Shown here in pieces: positions 23,332-37,460 of a stretch of DNA of 64,000 nucleotides. The notes below the pieces were generated by a model. That model did no database searches, was not told where the DNA came from, and worked only from the letters and a program-made list of their open reading frames with translations. This stretch comes from Dugong dugon (Eukaryota; Chordata; Mammalia; Sirenia; Dugongidae). The stretch's first letter is position 1, and every line of letters starts with the position of its first letter. The DNA lies in assembly GCA_030035585.1 (NCBI GenBank), contig CM057463.1, positions 142,384,736 through 142,448,735 on the forward strand, written 5' to 3'. The translations under genes and the position numbers were made by a program.

Positions 23332-23728
23332 TGTCTTAGCTTCCTAATGCTTCTGTAACTGAAACACCATAAGTGGGTGGGTTTATAGAACATAAATTTA
23401 TTTTCTCACAGCTCTGGAGGCTAGAAGTCCAAATTCATGGCACTGGCTCTAGCGGAGGTTCTCTTTCAGCTTCTGTAGACCCTGAGTTCCTCAGTTTCTT
23501 AGCAGTCTTCACTGGGCATCTACCCTTCCCCCTCCCCATTTGTGCTTCTTCTGTGTCTAATTTGCTCTTTTTATAACTAAGAAGTGATTCAATTTAGGAC
23601 ACACTGTACACTGACAGGATCTCATTAACATAACAGAGAAAACCTTATTCCTAAATCGGATTACATCCACAGGTATAGGGGTTAGGATTCCAACATATAT
23701 TCTGAGGGATGCACCTCAATTCATGACA
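23332..23728 (-). mobile_element. MaLR-like LTR, minus strand
   Basis: Reads as a reverse-oriented LTR from 'tgtcttagcttcctaatgc' to 'cacctcaattcatgaca', with the internal 'atttattttctcacagctc' block. The same family, in the same orientation, occurs at 53,962-54,375 with closely related text. About 400 bp, solo. Confidence 0.75.
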
Positions 23729-24153
23729 ATAGGACAGGTAATCTCAGGCACTCCTCTGCTCCTGGGTGATAATCTCTGCCCTTTCCAAGGGCCGAACCTT
23801 GATCATATAGGCCATCCTCTTTAGGACAACTCAGCTGTTTCCAGTTGAGCTGCATATGATTGACACAAGTTCATGTAGGAGACGGTCTCTATGTCTTCTT
23901 GCTGAGGTTCTCCTTTATTGCTGCTTTTCTTTCCAAATCACGAGGAAATGATCTTGGGCTGCCAAAATCACGGTGTTTCATCCCACCTATCTTTGCTTAT
24001 GGCTGCCTGACATTTTATTGTAACAGCCCCACAACCGCCTGGAACAAATTGTTTTAGTTAAATAAAGCCAAATCAATAACTAATGCAAATAGCAGTCCAG
24101 AATTTTTTTTTTTTTTTAATAACGTGGTCTGGCTATATTTTACATTGTTAACC
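23729..24153. other. Unrecognised sequence with a T-run
   Basis: About 425 bp, including a T-run near 24,100-24,117. Nothing was recognised. Confidence 0.4.
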
Positions 24154-25129
24154 TTTTTTTTTTTAAATTTTGCTTTAAATGAAAGTTTACAGTTCAAGTT
24201 AGTCTTTCATACAAAACTTTATACACACACTGCTATGTGACCCTAGTTGCACACTCTGTAATGTGACAGCACATTCCTCCTTTACACCCCAAATTTCTCG
24301 TGTTGATTCAACCAGCTCCTGTCCCTTTCTGCCTTCTCATCTTGCCTCTGGACAGGAGCTGCCCATTAAGACTCATGTATCTACCTGAGCTAAGAAGCAC
24401 TCTCCTCATGAGTATCATTTTATGTCTTATACTCCAGTCTAATCTTTGTCTGAAGAGTTGCCAACGGGAATGGTTTTAGTTTTAGGCTAACAGAGAGTCT
24501 GGGGGCCATGTCTTCTGGGGTCCCTCCATTCTCAGTCAGACCATTAAGTCTGGTCTTTGTACTAGAATTTGTGTTCTGTACCCCAATTTTCTCCTGCTCC
24601 ATCAGGTACTCTCTGTTGTGTTCCCTGTCAGGGTGGTCACTGGTGGTAGCCAGGCACCATCTAGTTCTTCTGGTCTCAGGCTGATGGAGTCTCTGGTTTA
24701 TGTGGCCCTTTTGTCTCTTGGGCTAATATTTTCCTTGTGTCTTTGGTGTTCTTCATTCTCCTTTGCTCCAGGTGGATTGGGACCAATTGATGCACCTTAG
24801 ATGGCCGCTCACAAGCTTTTAAGACCCCAGATGCCACTCACCAAACTGGGATGCAGAACATTTTCTTAATAAACTTTGTTATGCCAATTGACCTAGACGG
24901 CCCCTGAAACCATGGTCCCCAAATCCCACCCCTGCTACTCTGTCCCTCGAAGTGTTTGGTTGTATTCAGGAAACTTCTTAGCTTTCGGTTTAGTCCAGCT
25001 GTGCTGACTTCTGTATTATGTGTTGTCCTTCCCTTCACCTAAGATAATTCTTGGCTACTATCTAGTTAGTGAATACTCCTCTCCCTTCCCACCCTCGTAA
25101 CCATCAAAGAATGTTTTCTTCTGTGTTTA
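24154..25129 (-). other. 3'UTR of L1 copy C
   Basis: About 0.97 kb of non-coding 3'UTR of the 'aaagcacaat' tail family, also seen at 13.75-14.7, 22.2-23.0 and 35.5-36.5 kb. Open frames reported within it on either strand are not coding. Confidence 0.8.
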
Positions 25130-28100
25130 AACCTTTTCTTGAGTTCTTGTAACAGTGGTCTCATACAATATTTGTCCTTTTGCGACTGACTAAATTCACT
25201 CAGCATAATGCCTGCCAGATTCATCCATATTATGAGATGTTTCACAGATTCATCATTGTCCTTTATCATTGCATAGCATTCCATTATGTGAATATACCAT
25301 AATTTGTTTATTCATTTGTCCATTGATGGACACCTAGCTTGTTTCCATCTTTTTGCTATTGTGAACACTGCTGCTATGAACTTGGGTGTGCACATATCTA
25401 TTCGTGTGATGGGTCTTATTTCTCTAGGATATATTCCAAGGAGTGGGATTACTGGATCTTATGGTACTTCTATTTCTAGCTTTTTAAGGAAGCACCAAAT
25501 CAATTTCCAAAGTGGTTGTACCATTTTACTTTCCCAACAACAGTGTGTAAGTGTTCTAGTCTCACCACAACCTCTGCAATATTTATTATTTTGTGTTTTT
25601 TGGATTAATGCTAGCCTTGCTGGGGTGAGATGGTATCTCATTGTAGTTTTGATTTGCATTTCTCTAATGGCTAGTGATCATGAGCATTGCCTCATGTGTC
25701 TGTTAGCCTCCTGAATGTCTTCTTTGGCGAAGTGCCTGTTCATATCCTTTGCCCATTTTTTAGTTCCAGTAGTTTTCTTGGGGGTTCTCTGGAGTTTTCT
25801 TCTGCAAATAGAGATAGGTTAACTACTTACTTACCAGTTTGGATGCCCTTTATTTCTTTTTCTAGCCTAATTTCTCTGGCTAGGACCTCCAGAACAATGC
25901 TGAATAAGAGTAGTGATAAAGGGTATCCTTGTCTGGTTCCTGTTCTCAAGGGGAATGCTTTCAGACTCTCTCCATTTAGGATGATATTGGTTTTTGGCTT
26001 TGTATAAATGCCCTTTATTATGTTGAGGAATTTCCCTTCTATTCCTATTTTACTGAGAGTTTTTATCATGAATGGATGTTGGACTTTGTCAAATGCTTTT
26101 CTGCATCAATTGATAAGATCATGTGGTTCCTGTCTTTTGTTTTATTTATGTGATGGATTACATTGATTACTTTTCTAATGCTGAATCATCCCTGCATACC
26201 TGGTATGAGTTGCACTTGGTCATGATGAGTTACTTTTTTGACATGTTGTTGAATTCTGTTGGCTAGAACTTTGTTGAGGATTTTTGTGTCGATGTTCATG
26301 AGGGATATTGGTCTGTAATTTTCTTTTTTGTGATGTCTTGTTTTGGTATCAGGGTTATGCTGGCTTCATAGAATGAGTTTGGGAGTATTTTGTCTTTTTC
26401 TACACTCTGAAATACCTTTAATAGTAGTGCTGTTAACTCTTCTGTGAAAGTTTGGTAGAATTCTCCAGTGAAATCGTCTGGGCAAGGGCTTTTTTTTTTT
26501 TTGGCTGGGAGTTTTTTAATTACCTTTTCTATCTCTTCTTTTGTTATAGGTTTATTTAGCTGTTCTACCTCTGTTTGTGTTAGTTTAGGTAGGTAGTGTG
26601 TTTCTAGAAATTTGTCCATTTCCTCTAGGTTTTCAAATTTGTTAGAGTACAATTTTCCATAGTATTCTGTTATGATACTTCTAATTTCAGTTGGGTCTGT
26701 TGTGATATCACGCATCTCATTTCTTATATGGGTTATTTGCTTCTTCTCCTATGTTTCTTTTGTCCATTTGGCCAATGGTTTATCGATTTTGTTGATCTTT
26801 TCAAAGAACCAGTTTTTGGTCTTGTTAACTCTTGATTATTTTTCTATTCTCTGGTTCATTTAATTCTGCTCTAATTTTTATTATTTGCTTTCTTCTGGTG
26901 ACTGAGGGCTTCTTTTGCTGCTCTCTTTCTATTTGTTCAAGTTTTGGGGTTAATGGTTTGATTATGGTCCTTTCTTCTTTTTGGATATGTGCATTTATTG
27001 CTATAAACTGACCTCTGAGAACTGTTTTTGCTGTGTCCCAAGGTTCTGGTAGGATGTGTTTTCATTCTCATTTGATTCTGTGAATGTCTTTAGTCCATGC
27101 TTAATTTCTTCTATAACCCAGCAGTTTTTGAGGAAGGTGTTGTTCAGTTTCCATGTGTTTGATTTTTTTTCCTTGCTTTTTCTGTTACTGATTTCTACTT
27201 TTATGGCTTTATGGTGAGAAAAGATGCTTTCATGGATTGAATTGTGTTCCCCAAAAATATCTGTCAACTTGGCTGGGTCATGATTCCCAGTGTTGTATGA
27301 TTGTGTTATATGATATGATTTCCTTATGTGTTGTAAACTCTATCACTATGATGAGATTATATGTGATCTCCTTATGTGTTGTACATTCAATCACTGTGAT
27401 GAGGTTATACTGATGAGGTTGACAAGATTAGATAGTGTCTTAATGCAATCTCTTTTGAGATATAAAAGAGAGAAGTGAGCAGAGACACGTGAGAAGTTCA
27501 CACCACCAAGAGAGCAGTGCCAGAAGCAGAGGTTCCTGCGCTGAGATGCTTCCAGACCAAGGAAGACTGATGCATCACAAGGACATTTCTCCAGAGCTGA
27601 CGGAGAGAGAAAGGCTTCTCCTGGAGCTGATGCCCTAAATTTGGACTTGTAACCTACTGGACTATGAGAGAAAAAACTTATCTTTGCTAAAACCATCCAC
27701 TTGTGGTATTTCTGTTAGAGCAGCACTAGATGACTAAGACAGATGCTTTGTAATATTTTGATGGTTTGGATTCTGTTAAGGCTCACTTTATGGCCTAATG
27801 TGTGGTCTATTCTGGAGAATGTTCCTTGTGTGTTGCAAAAGAAAGTATACTTGGCTGCTGTTGGGTGGAGTGTTCAGTATATGTCTATGAGATCAAGTTG
27901 GTTGATTGTAGCATTTAGATCTTCCATGTCTTTACTGAGCTTCTTTCTGGGTGTTCTATCCTTCACCGAAAGCGATGTGTTGAAGTTTCCTATTATTATT
28001 GTGGAGTTGTCTATCTCTCTTTTCATTGCTTTAGGGTTTGTTTTATGTATTTTGGAGCCCTGTTGTTGGGTGCATAAACATTTGTTATGTTCATGTTCCC

Positions 28101-28413
28101 CTGATGTATTGACCCTTTCATCATGTGTTCTTCCTTATCCTTTGTGGTGGATTTTACTTTAAAGTCTATTTTGTCAGAGATTAACATTGCCACTCCTACT
28201 CTTTTTTGAGTGTTGTTTGGTTGATATGTTTTTTTTCCATCCTTTGAGTTTTAGTTTGTTTGTGTCTTTAAGTCTAAGGTGTGTCTCTTGTAAGCAGCAT
28301 ATACAGGGATCTTGTTTTTTTATCCATTCTGTCACTCTCTGTGTCTTTACTGGTGCATTTAGTCCATTTACATTCAGCATAATTATTGATAGGTAAGAGT
28401 TTAGTGCTGTTAC
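25130..28413 (-). pseudogene. L1 copy C ORF2, broken and internally deleted
   Basis: Endonuclease-reverse transcriptase of L1. The N-terminus is readable in the frame at 28,515-28,174 ('LNVNGLNAPVK', 'CCLQETHL'), but the initiator codon position at 28,411-28,413 reads GTA. RT-domain blocks appear at 26,715-26,296 ('[18 protein letters not shown]', 'FTGEFYQTF') and 26,069-25,827 ('[15 protein letters not shown]', where Cys-Pro of the usual box is Tyr-Pro). The C-terminal block is at 25,659-25,459. An LTR splits the endonuclease region, and the RT catalytic Asp-Asp box and the thumb are largely lost in the deletion near 25,765. Non-functional. Confidence 0.85.
27223..27746 (+). mobile_element. 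Solo LTR (MaLR-like, ~514 bp) inside L1 copy C
   Basis: LTR body 27,228-27,741, from 'tttcatggattgaattgtg' to 'agatgactaagaca'. The perfect 5-bp TSD 'gatgc' lies at 27,223-27,227 and 27,742-27,746. A TATA-like 'gagatataaaag' sits near 27,456. The same LTR family occurs at 39,765-40,268 and 55,207-55,713. There is no internal retroviral region, so it is a recombined solo LTR or MaLR-type element. Open frames in it are chance. Confidence 0.9.
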
Positions 28414-28971
28414 TTTGTTATCTTTTTTGTGTGTGCTGTTGACAGTTTCTTTGTTCCACTTAATTTTCTGTGCTGAGTTGTTTTTCTTTATGTATTTTCT
28501 TTTCATCTTTTTCATTGTTGTTGATTTTGTATTTGCTGAGTCTTTATGTTTTTCTTGTTTTTTATTTTGATATGTAGGAATATTAGTTTCCTTTGTGGTT
28601 ACCTTAATATTTACCCATATTTTTCTATATTTAAACCAGTCTTTTATTTCTTTATATCTCCGTGTCTTCCTTCCATATGAAAGATCTATAACAACATTTT
28701 GTAGTCCCTCTTTTTTGTTTTAATGTTGTTATCTTTTACATACTGACATCTCTGTTTCCCTATTTTCAGCATTTTAGCTTTTATTTGTTTTTGTGTCTTC
28801 ACTATCTGGGTCGATATCTCGTTGCTCTGTCCTGTGTTCTAGCCTTGGGTTGTTATCTGATGTTATTGATTTTCTAACGGAAGGACTCCCTTTAGTATTT
28901 CTTGCAATTTTGGTTTAGTTTTTGCACATTCCCTAAACTTCTGTTTATCTGGAAATGTCCTAATTTTGCCA

Positions 28972-29883
28972 TCATATTTGAGAGACAGTTTTACTAGATA
29001 TATAATTCTTGGCTGGCAATTTTTTTTCCTTCAAGGCTTTATACATGTCATCCCATTGCCTTCTTGCCTGCATGGTTTCTGCTGAGTAGTCTGAGTTTAG
29101 TCTTATTAACTCTCCTTTGTAGATGATTTTTTGTGTATCCCTAGCCGCTCTTAAAATTCTGTCTTTATCTTTGGTTTTGGCAAGTTTGATTATAATATTT
29201 CTTGGTGACTTTCTTTTGGGATCTACCTTATGTGGGGTTCAATGAGCATCTTGGATAGATAACTTCTCATCTTTCACAATATCAGGGAAGTTTTCTGCCA
29301 ACAAATCTTCAACAATTTTCTCCGTATTTTCTGTTATCCTCCACTGTTCTGGTATTCCAATCACTTGTAGGTTATTACTCTTGATAGAGTCCTACATAAT
29401 TCTTAGGGTTTCTTCATTTTTTAAAATTATTTTATCTAGTTTTTCCTCAAATACTTTGATGTCAAGTGCTTTATCTTCATTCTCACTAATTCTGACTTCC
29501 ATTGCCTCTATTCTGCTCCTATGACTTTCTATTGAGTTGTCTTATTTTGAAATTTTAATGCTAATCTTTTGGATTTCTGTTTGCTGTCTCTCTATGGATT
29601 CTTGCAGCCTGTTAAATTTGTCATTACGCTCTTCTCTAATCTTCTTAAGTTCCTCTATTGCTTTGTCTGTGTGTTCCTTGGCTTGTTCTGCATTTTTACT
29701 GATCTCCTTCCTGATCTCTTGAAGAGTTCTGTATGTTAATTTTTTGTATTCTATCTCGATTAATTCCAAGAAGTTCTCTTCCTCTGGAAGATTTCCTGAT
29801 TCTTTGTTTTGGGAGCTTGCTGAAGCCATCACAGTCTGCCTCTTTATGTGATTTGATATTGACTGTTTTCTCTGAGCCATCAA
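28972..29883 (-). pseudogene. L1 copy C ORF1, broken
   Basis: RNA-binding ORF1p. The start ATG is at 29,883, and the first 113 codons (to 29,542) give an acidic N-terminus ('NLPEEENFLELIEIEYKKL') and a coiled-coil rich in Glu/Lys/Gln with heptad spacing ('IERQQTEIQKI'). The end is set by the TGA at 28,974-28,972, matching the ORF1 stops of the other copies. The RRM-like and C-terminal parts lie in shifted frames with several stops. The N-terminus differs clearly from those of copies A and B, showing a separate L1 lineage. Confidence 0.8.
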
Positions 29884-31214
29884 TAAGTTATATTTATTTA
29901 TTTTATGTTTGCTTACTGTGTCCTAGCTTCTTGTTTGTTTTGTTTTGATATGCCCAGATAGGCTGCTCATGTGAACTAGTTTGATTATTGGTGCCTTTGA
30001 AGCTCTAAATTCCTATCATCAGGTGGTTAGATCTGTTACTAGGTGTGTGAGCTGAGGAGTCTGACTACTTTTCTTGTATGGATTCAGCTTAGGTTTCCAG
30101 GTAGCCAGCCACAAAGTGTGTGATGCAGGCTCTCACCTACACTCCTAGATGGCAGGGGTGATTGGTGTAGGCATAGGTGTCTGGCTGCAGTAGGTGGTCA
30201 TGCACTGAGTATGGCAGGGGGCTGTTGGCTGCCCCTGAGTGTGTGGGAGGAAAGCATGTCCCTGTTCCCTAGAGCACATTGTGGGTGGGTTTTGCAGCCA
30301 GACTATGGGCATCCAATGCTGTTGGCTGTAAGGACTGGGAGGCACCACTTATTCTTGGATGCCTGCCGCGGGTGGCTAGGTGGCTTGGGTGGAGCCACCA
30401 GTCCTCAGGCCCTGATGTGGGTAGATGCTTAATGGGCAGAGCAGTGTCAAATGTCACAAACCTACCACTCCACCATATAGCTGACAGTTGAAGTTAAGTT
30501 TCAGGTATATACCCTATTGTACTGTGCTAATGAGGGCCTACACTGTTGAAATGTGCCCACAGAAGTCTATGCAGGGGTGAAAGGTATTAAAAGTCTGTGT
30601 GCCTAGGCAAAGGAGCTGTGCCTACCCTAAGTTTCCAGTTTAGGGAGCTGGCAGATTATTTATTCCCGTTTGTTAATTTTTTCCCTCTCCAAGGCTGGGA
30701 GAATGGCTCAGGGAGTGTGACAGGTCCTTACTTCTGGCCCAGGGTATGTGGTAATGGCTGAAAAAGGCCTGGGACCTGGTACAGAGTGGGGAGGGTGCAG
30801 GTAAATGGGAGAGAGATTTTTCCCAAAGGAGGTGTTTTTTGATCCACACAATAGGTTAGACGCATGTATCTTTTGCCAATCGAGAGTCGCTTTTCACTGG
30901 TTCTAGAAGCTTGAGTAGACTCTCCACCACTCATTCTTGCCCAATGTGGAAGACTTGTTCCAAGTGCCACTGCTTGCCTCACCGTGTGTGCCAGCTGCTG
31001 GGTGCCAGTTCCTGCCAGGTCAGGTCTGGCAACTCCTTGCTGCTTCTGAACCATCTCTCCCTCCCCCTGCCGCTCAGTCCAATTCTTAACTTTGCCTTTG
31101 ATGTTCAGTGCTTCTAGATAGTCATATATAATTGATTCACTTGTTTTTTGGTCTTTGTTGTAAGAGGGACCATGGGAAATGTCTGACTACTCTGCCATCT
31201 TGGCCCACCTCCTC
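29884..31214 (-). promoter_or_regulatory. 5'UTR / internal promoter region of L1 copy C
   Basis: About 1.33 kb, relatively GC-rich in its outer part, unlike the T-rich 5'UTR of copies A and B. It begins with the generic L1 start 'caagatggcagag' (minus strand, near 31,200). Open frames of 60-108 codons across it on both strands are not supported as genes. Confidence 0.7.
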
Positions 31215-32029
31215 ATTTATTTCATATAATGAGCAATGGTTAATTATTTTAGCCAAAAATAATCTCTATAATAAGCCAAACTATTTCTTAGGACAAAATA
31301 TTAATTAAAAGAATATGGAATAGTTGCCCATCAAATTGCTATATTTCCAAATGTTTGTGCTGTATCATTTCCTGGGAAAATAGTCACTCTCTCTAAATGG
31401 TGCTTCCTTTTTCTTGCTTCTCTGTCCTTGAAAAAAGACAAGTTTGATTACAATTAATCACAAGATTTTATCAGGTCCTCAATTTAATTATAAATATTGT
31501 CTTACACATGCCTTACCAAAATCTCCATCCAGGGAAACTGATAGAATTTGGAAGATATATCAAAGTTAATAGTGTTCCTGACACTTGCATACAGGAATGC
31601 ATTCTAGTAAATTAAAACATAAAGTGAGAAATTTAGTGCTCACATTTCCTTATTCTGCAAGTTAATAAAACTGAAGTTGAGCTCTAGCTTAACACATTTT
31701 GAATCATGCTGCCTTTTCTCCAATATCTTTCCCACCCTGAAAAAACACTCATGAGTATAAATCCAAATCAGTCCCTAATTAAATTGCTTGACTTTTATTT
31801 GCTTGAAAAGGAAAAAAGAATAGTAACATTTGGTTTCTTAATCTGTAAGTCTTCCATTCTTCCCATTTCAATGCTCCTGAGTACATTTCTCAAGAAAAAT
31901 ATCTTTCAATTCTACTTTCTCATCAGTTTTTCAGCTAACTTTTTTCAGTTGGTCTCTATTCTCCTGAAACAGCAGAGGAAGAAGATGACCCAGAAACTGA
32001 AGAAGGAAATGGACGCAGGTTTAATTACC
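31215..32029. other. Unrecognised AT-rich sequence with one long open frame
   Basis: About 0.8 kb. The open frame 31,706-32,179 (157 codons) starts here and runs into the old L1 tail. Its predicted protein has hydrophobic stretches but no motif I recognise, and the second half is L1-derived, so I do not call it a gene. Confidence 0.4.
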
Positions 32030-32590
32030 TCCATAAACTACTGGCTTCATTACCATGAGACAAGAAAAAATGGATGGTGCCTGGGTATCATTACTGAATG
32101 TTTTGATCAAGGACCCAATAGATGGGTCCTGAACAAAAGGAGGAAAAGCGTGGAACAGAACTTCAAACTCATATGGTAACCAGACTTACTGGATCCATTG
32201 AGACTGGGGGAACTTCCGAATCTAATGCCCAAAAATAATCTTTAGACCTTGAACTGAAACTATCTTACAAAGCCATCATTAAATTAAACAACAATTCAGC
32301 CCAATTAGTAAAGAATGTTTACCTCAAGCATAGCACTCTTAAAAAAAATAATCTGTATGAGTGTAAATTGACAATAGTTAATCTAAAGCACAGATGAGAA
32401 CTTTAAGGGGTAGACAGTCTAAATTAATAGTTATGAAACAATATAGGTAGAGATAGTAAGATTGGTGACACAATGTGAAGCATGTAACCAGTGCTATTTA
32501 ACTGTTCATGCAGAAATTGTGAATGGATGTATGTTTGGTTGTGTATATTGTCACCAAAAATAAATAAAATATCTTCAAAAATTATTAAAT
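32030..32590 (+). mobile_element. Old L1-like 3'UTR and tail, plus strand
   Basis: Shares spaced blocks with the younger L1 3'UTRs: 'tggtgcctgggtatcattactgaatg' type text near 32,075-32,100 against 'tggtgcctggctaccaccactgactg' in copy A, then 'accagacttactgga' (32,180) against 'accagacttactgg'. It ends in an A-rich tail near 32,570. It is strongly diverged, so I read it as an ancestral relative of the elephant L1 3'UTRs. Confidence 0.55.
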
Positions 32591-34655
<2,065 letters not shown>

Positions 34656-34901
34656 ATGTTGTATTGGTGACTTTTTGTTAGCCTGCCACTTCCCTTAGTC
34701 ATTATGGTAAATCTTGGCGTGTAATAAAATTAAACCAAATAACCATCTAATGCATGTAAACCGAGAGTCCCGCTTGTATCTTGGGAAAAGACTTTCCTCT
34801 ACAGAAAAAAAATCTAAATTTTTGACCTTTGAGTTGTGCCCAAGATGGAGTGTTTTAAGAAAGTCTGTTCCACAGGCATTTGTGTATGATTTGTAGGTAA
34901 T
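34656..34901. other. Sequence between the RPL7 pseudogene and an L1
   Basis: About 245 bp without a recognised element; it may include residual target flank of the retrocopy. Confidence 0.4.
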
Positions 34902-36518
34902 AAAAGTTCAGTTCACTCACCAAAGAAGATATTCAGATGGCTAACAGACACTTGAAGAAATGCTTATGATCATTAGCCATTAGAGAAATGCAGATCAAAA
35001 CTACAGTGAGATATCATCTCACACCTACAAGGCTAGCATTAATCCAAAAAACACAAAATAATAAATGCTGGAGAGGTTGTGGAAAGACTGGAACACTTAC
35101 ACACTGTTGGTGAGAATGTAAAATGGTACAAACACTTTGGAAATCGATTTGGCACTTCCTTAAAAAGCTAGAAATAGAGGTACCATATGATCCAGCAATC
35201 CCACTCCTTGGAATATACCCTAGAGAAATAAGACCCATCACATGAATAGATATATGCACACCCATGTTCACTGCAGCAGTGTTCACAATAGCAAAAAGAT
35301 GGAAACAACCTAGATGCCCATCAGTGGACGAATGAATAAACAAATTAGGGTATATTCACATAATGGAATACAACACAATGATAAAGAACAATGATGAATC
35401 TGTGAAACATCTCATAACATGGATGAATCTGGAAGGCATTACGCTGAGTGAATTTAGTCAGTCACAAAAGGACAAATAATGTATAAGACCACTGTTACAA
35501 GAACTCAAGAAAAGGTTTGATCACAGAAGAAAACATTCTTTGATGTTACGGGGGTGGGGAGGGAGGGTGAGAGTTATTTGCTAACTAGATAGTAGATAAG
35601 AATCATCTTAGGCAAAGGGAAGGACAGCACACACTACAGGGGAAGTCAGCATAACTGGACTAAACCAAAGCTAAGAAGTTTCCTGAATACAATCAAATAC
35701 TTTGAGAGACAGAGTAGCAGGGGTAAGGGTCTGAGGACCATGCTTTCAGGGGACATCTAGGTCAATTGGCATAACAAAGCTTATTAAGAAAATGTCCTGC
35801 ATCCTACTTTGGTGAGTGGCATCTGGGGTCTTAAAAGCTTGCGAGAGGCCGCCTAAGATGCATCAATTGGTCCCAACCACCTGGAGTAAAGGAGAATGAA
35901 GAAAACCAAAGACACAAGGAAAGTATTAGCCCCAGAGACAGAAAGGACCACATAAACCAGAGACTTCATCAGCTTGAGACCAGAAGAACTAGATGGTCTC
36001 TGGCTGCCACCAATGACTGCCCGGAGAGGGAACACAACAGAGAGTCCCTGATAGAGCAGCAGAAAGATGGAGTGCAGAACTCAAATTCTAGTAAGAATTA
36101 CTTACCTCACACCATTAATTGTCTGACTGAGACTGGAGGTACCGTGGAAAGCATGGCCCCTGGACTCTCTATCAACCCAGAACTAAAGCAATTTCCGAGG
36201 CCAATTCTTCAGACAGGGATTGGACTGGACTGTGGGACATAAAGCGATACTCGTGAAGAGAGTGCCTCTTAGTCAAGCATATACAAGAGCCCAAGGGGGC
36301 AGCTTCTGTCCAGAGGTGAGATGGGAAGGCAGAGAGGGTTAGGAGCTGGTTGAATGGACGTGGGGAATCAGGGACAGAAAGGAGGAGTGTGCTGTCGCAG
36401 AATGGGGTGAGCAATTAGGGTAACATAACAATGTATGTATAAAATTTTGTATGGAAGACTAACTTGAAATGTAAACTTCATTTAACTACAACAACAACAA
36501 CAAAAAAGTTCAGTTCAC
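34902..36518 (+). mobile_element. 5'-truncated L1, plus strand, with perfect 15-bp TSD
   Basis: The L1 body is 34,917-36,503: ORF2 C-terminal block (to about 35,480), then a ~1 kb 3'UTR of the 'aaagcacaat'-tail family, ending in a (CAA)n-type A-rich tail. The direct repeat 'aaaagttcagttcac' is perfect at 34,902-34,916 and 36,504-36,518. The open frame 35,014-35,343 on the minus strand is antisense to ORF2. Confidence 0.93.
34917..35490 (+). pseudogene. L1 ORF2 C-terminal fragment
   Basis: Encodes, with stops, the C-terminal ORF2p block equivalent to 9.5-10.1 kb of copy A, recognisable from 'ccatatgatccagcaatccc' (about 35,182) and 'agaaataagacccatcac' (35,223). It lies beyond the catalytic domains and is non-functional. 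Confidence 0.75.
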
Positions 36519-37004
36519 AAATGTGAAAAAAAATTAATTCTGTTGCTGGAATTCCATTTCTCAGGCTTTGGCTTGCCTTCAAAGATGTAGCACGCAAAGG
36601 TGTTTTCCTTTTATGTTTCATTTTTATGCCACAATTTGTTTTTTCTTTTGCATCCTTCTGCCCATATTTGAGTGAATTAATTCCATTACATGTTATGTAT
36701 GTTAGGAAGGAAGGAATGAAATTTGCACCCATGAATTGGAAGTTACTTTGGAGCATCTGAAATACTTGTGAAGTTTATGAGCAAAATTTTGAAATGGAAA
36801 ATTTTGGTATTCATTTTACAAATAACATTTCTGTGATTTTATGTATTATCTCATTTAGACTAGTGAACTAGAAATTTTAAGTGGAGTATGTAACATGAAA
36901 TACATAAAAGTAAAAGAAACAAAAGTTTCAAAGACCTTTTACACATTGCTCCCTAGCAAAAAATGAGTTCATTCACACTGTAAATGTAGCCTGGTAATCT
37001 AGAG
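36519..37004. other. Unrecognised sequence
   Basis: About 485 bp, AT-rich, with no recognised element. Confidence 0.4.
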
Positions 37005-37135
37005 CCTCAAAATGTGGCCTGTGGACCAGCAGCATAGGCATAATCAAGAGCTTGTTAGAAAGGCAAAATAGTGGGCCCACCTCAGTCCTGCAGAATCAGA
37101 ATCTTCATTTTAATCATACAGGCTTACAATGTAGC
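37005..37135 (+). mobile_element. hAT-type MITE fragment (MER5/MER58-like)
   Basis: 'aatgtggcctgtggacca', 'gcagcataggcataatc' and 'cagaatcagaatcttcatttt' are blocks of the mammalian hAT-Charlie MITEs. Fragmentary and diverged. Confidence 0.6.
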
Positions 37136-37251
37136 CATCTGGTCCATATGCATGTGTAGTGCCTCTATCCACATAGAGTCAAAGTGCTTTTTACAAAATG
37201 TTATGGATTGAATTGTGTCCCCAAAAATACGTGTTGTGAATCCTAACCCCT

Positions 37252-37309
37252 ATATGGATACTATGAGTTGGAATCCACTTGATGGCAAGGGGTTTGGTTT
37301 TGGTTTTTA
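37252..37309 (+). mobile_element. 5'-truncated AfroSINE 3' end in an LTR
   Basis: Only the terminal ~55 bp of a type 1 AfroSINE, 'ctatgagttggaatccac' and 'ggtttggttttgg', interrupting the outer LTR between 'ccccta' and 'acctgtggtt'. A very short SINE insertion. Confidence 0.7.
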
Positions 37310-37460
37310 TACCTGTGGTTATAATCCCATTTGGAAATGAGTTTTCTTTGTTATTTTAATAATAAAATTTAGTGTAGGGTGTGCCTTAAGTCAATCTCTT
37401 TTGAGATATAAAAGAAATTAAATAAGCAAGCAAGAAGCAGAGATGGGGGAAGAGAGATGC

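Larger units (their letters stand above)
24154..31214 (-). mobile_element. L1 copy C: complete but damaged LINE-1, minus strand
   Basis: In element order (decreasing coordinates): 5'UTR 31,214-29,884, ORF1 29,883-28,972, spacer to about 28,414, ORF2 from 28,413 to about 25,130, and 3'UTR to the T-run at 24,154. The 5' end reads, on the minus strand, 'gaggaggtgggccaagatgg', a typical L1 beginning. An LTR is inserted at 27,228-27,741, and part of ORF2 is missing near 25,765, where the C-terminal block jumps straight to RT-domain sequence. No TSD was found. Confidence 0.9.

Noticed and set aside
31706..32179. 157-codon open frame considered as a hypothetical gene
   Set aside because: The 3' half is an old L1 3'UTR and the 5' half is AT-rich with no motif; chance is the simpler reading.
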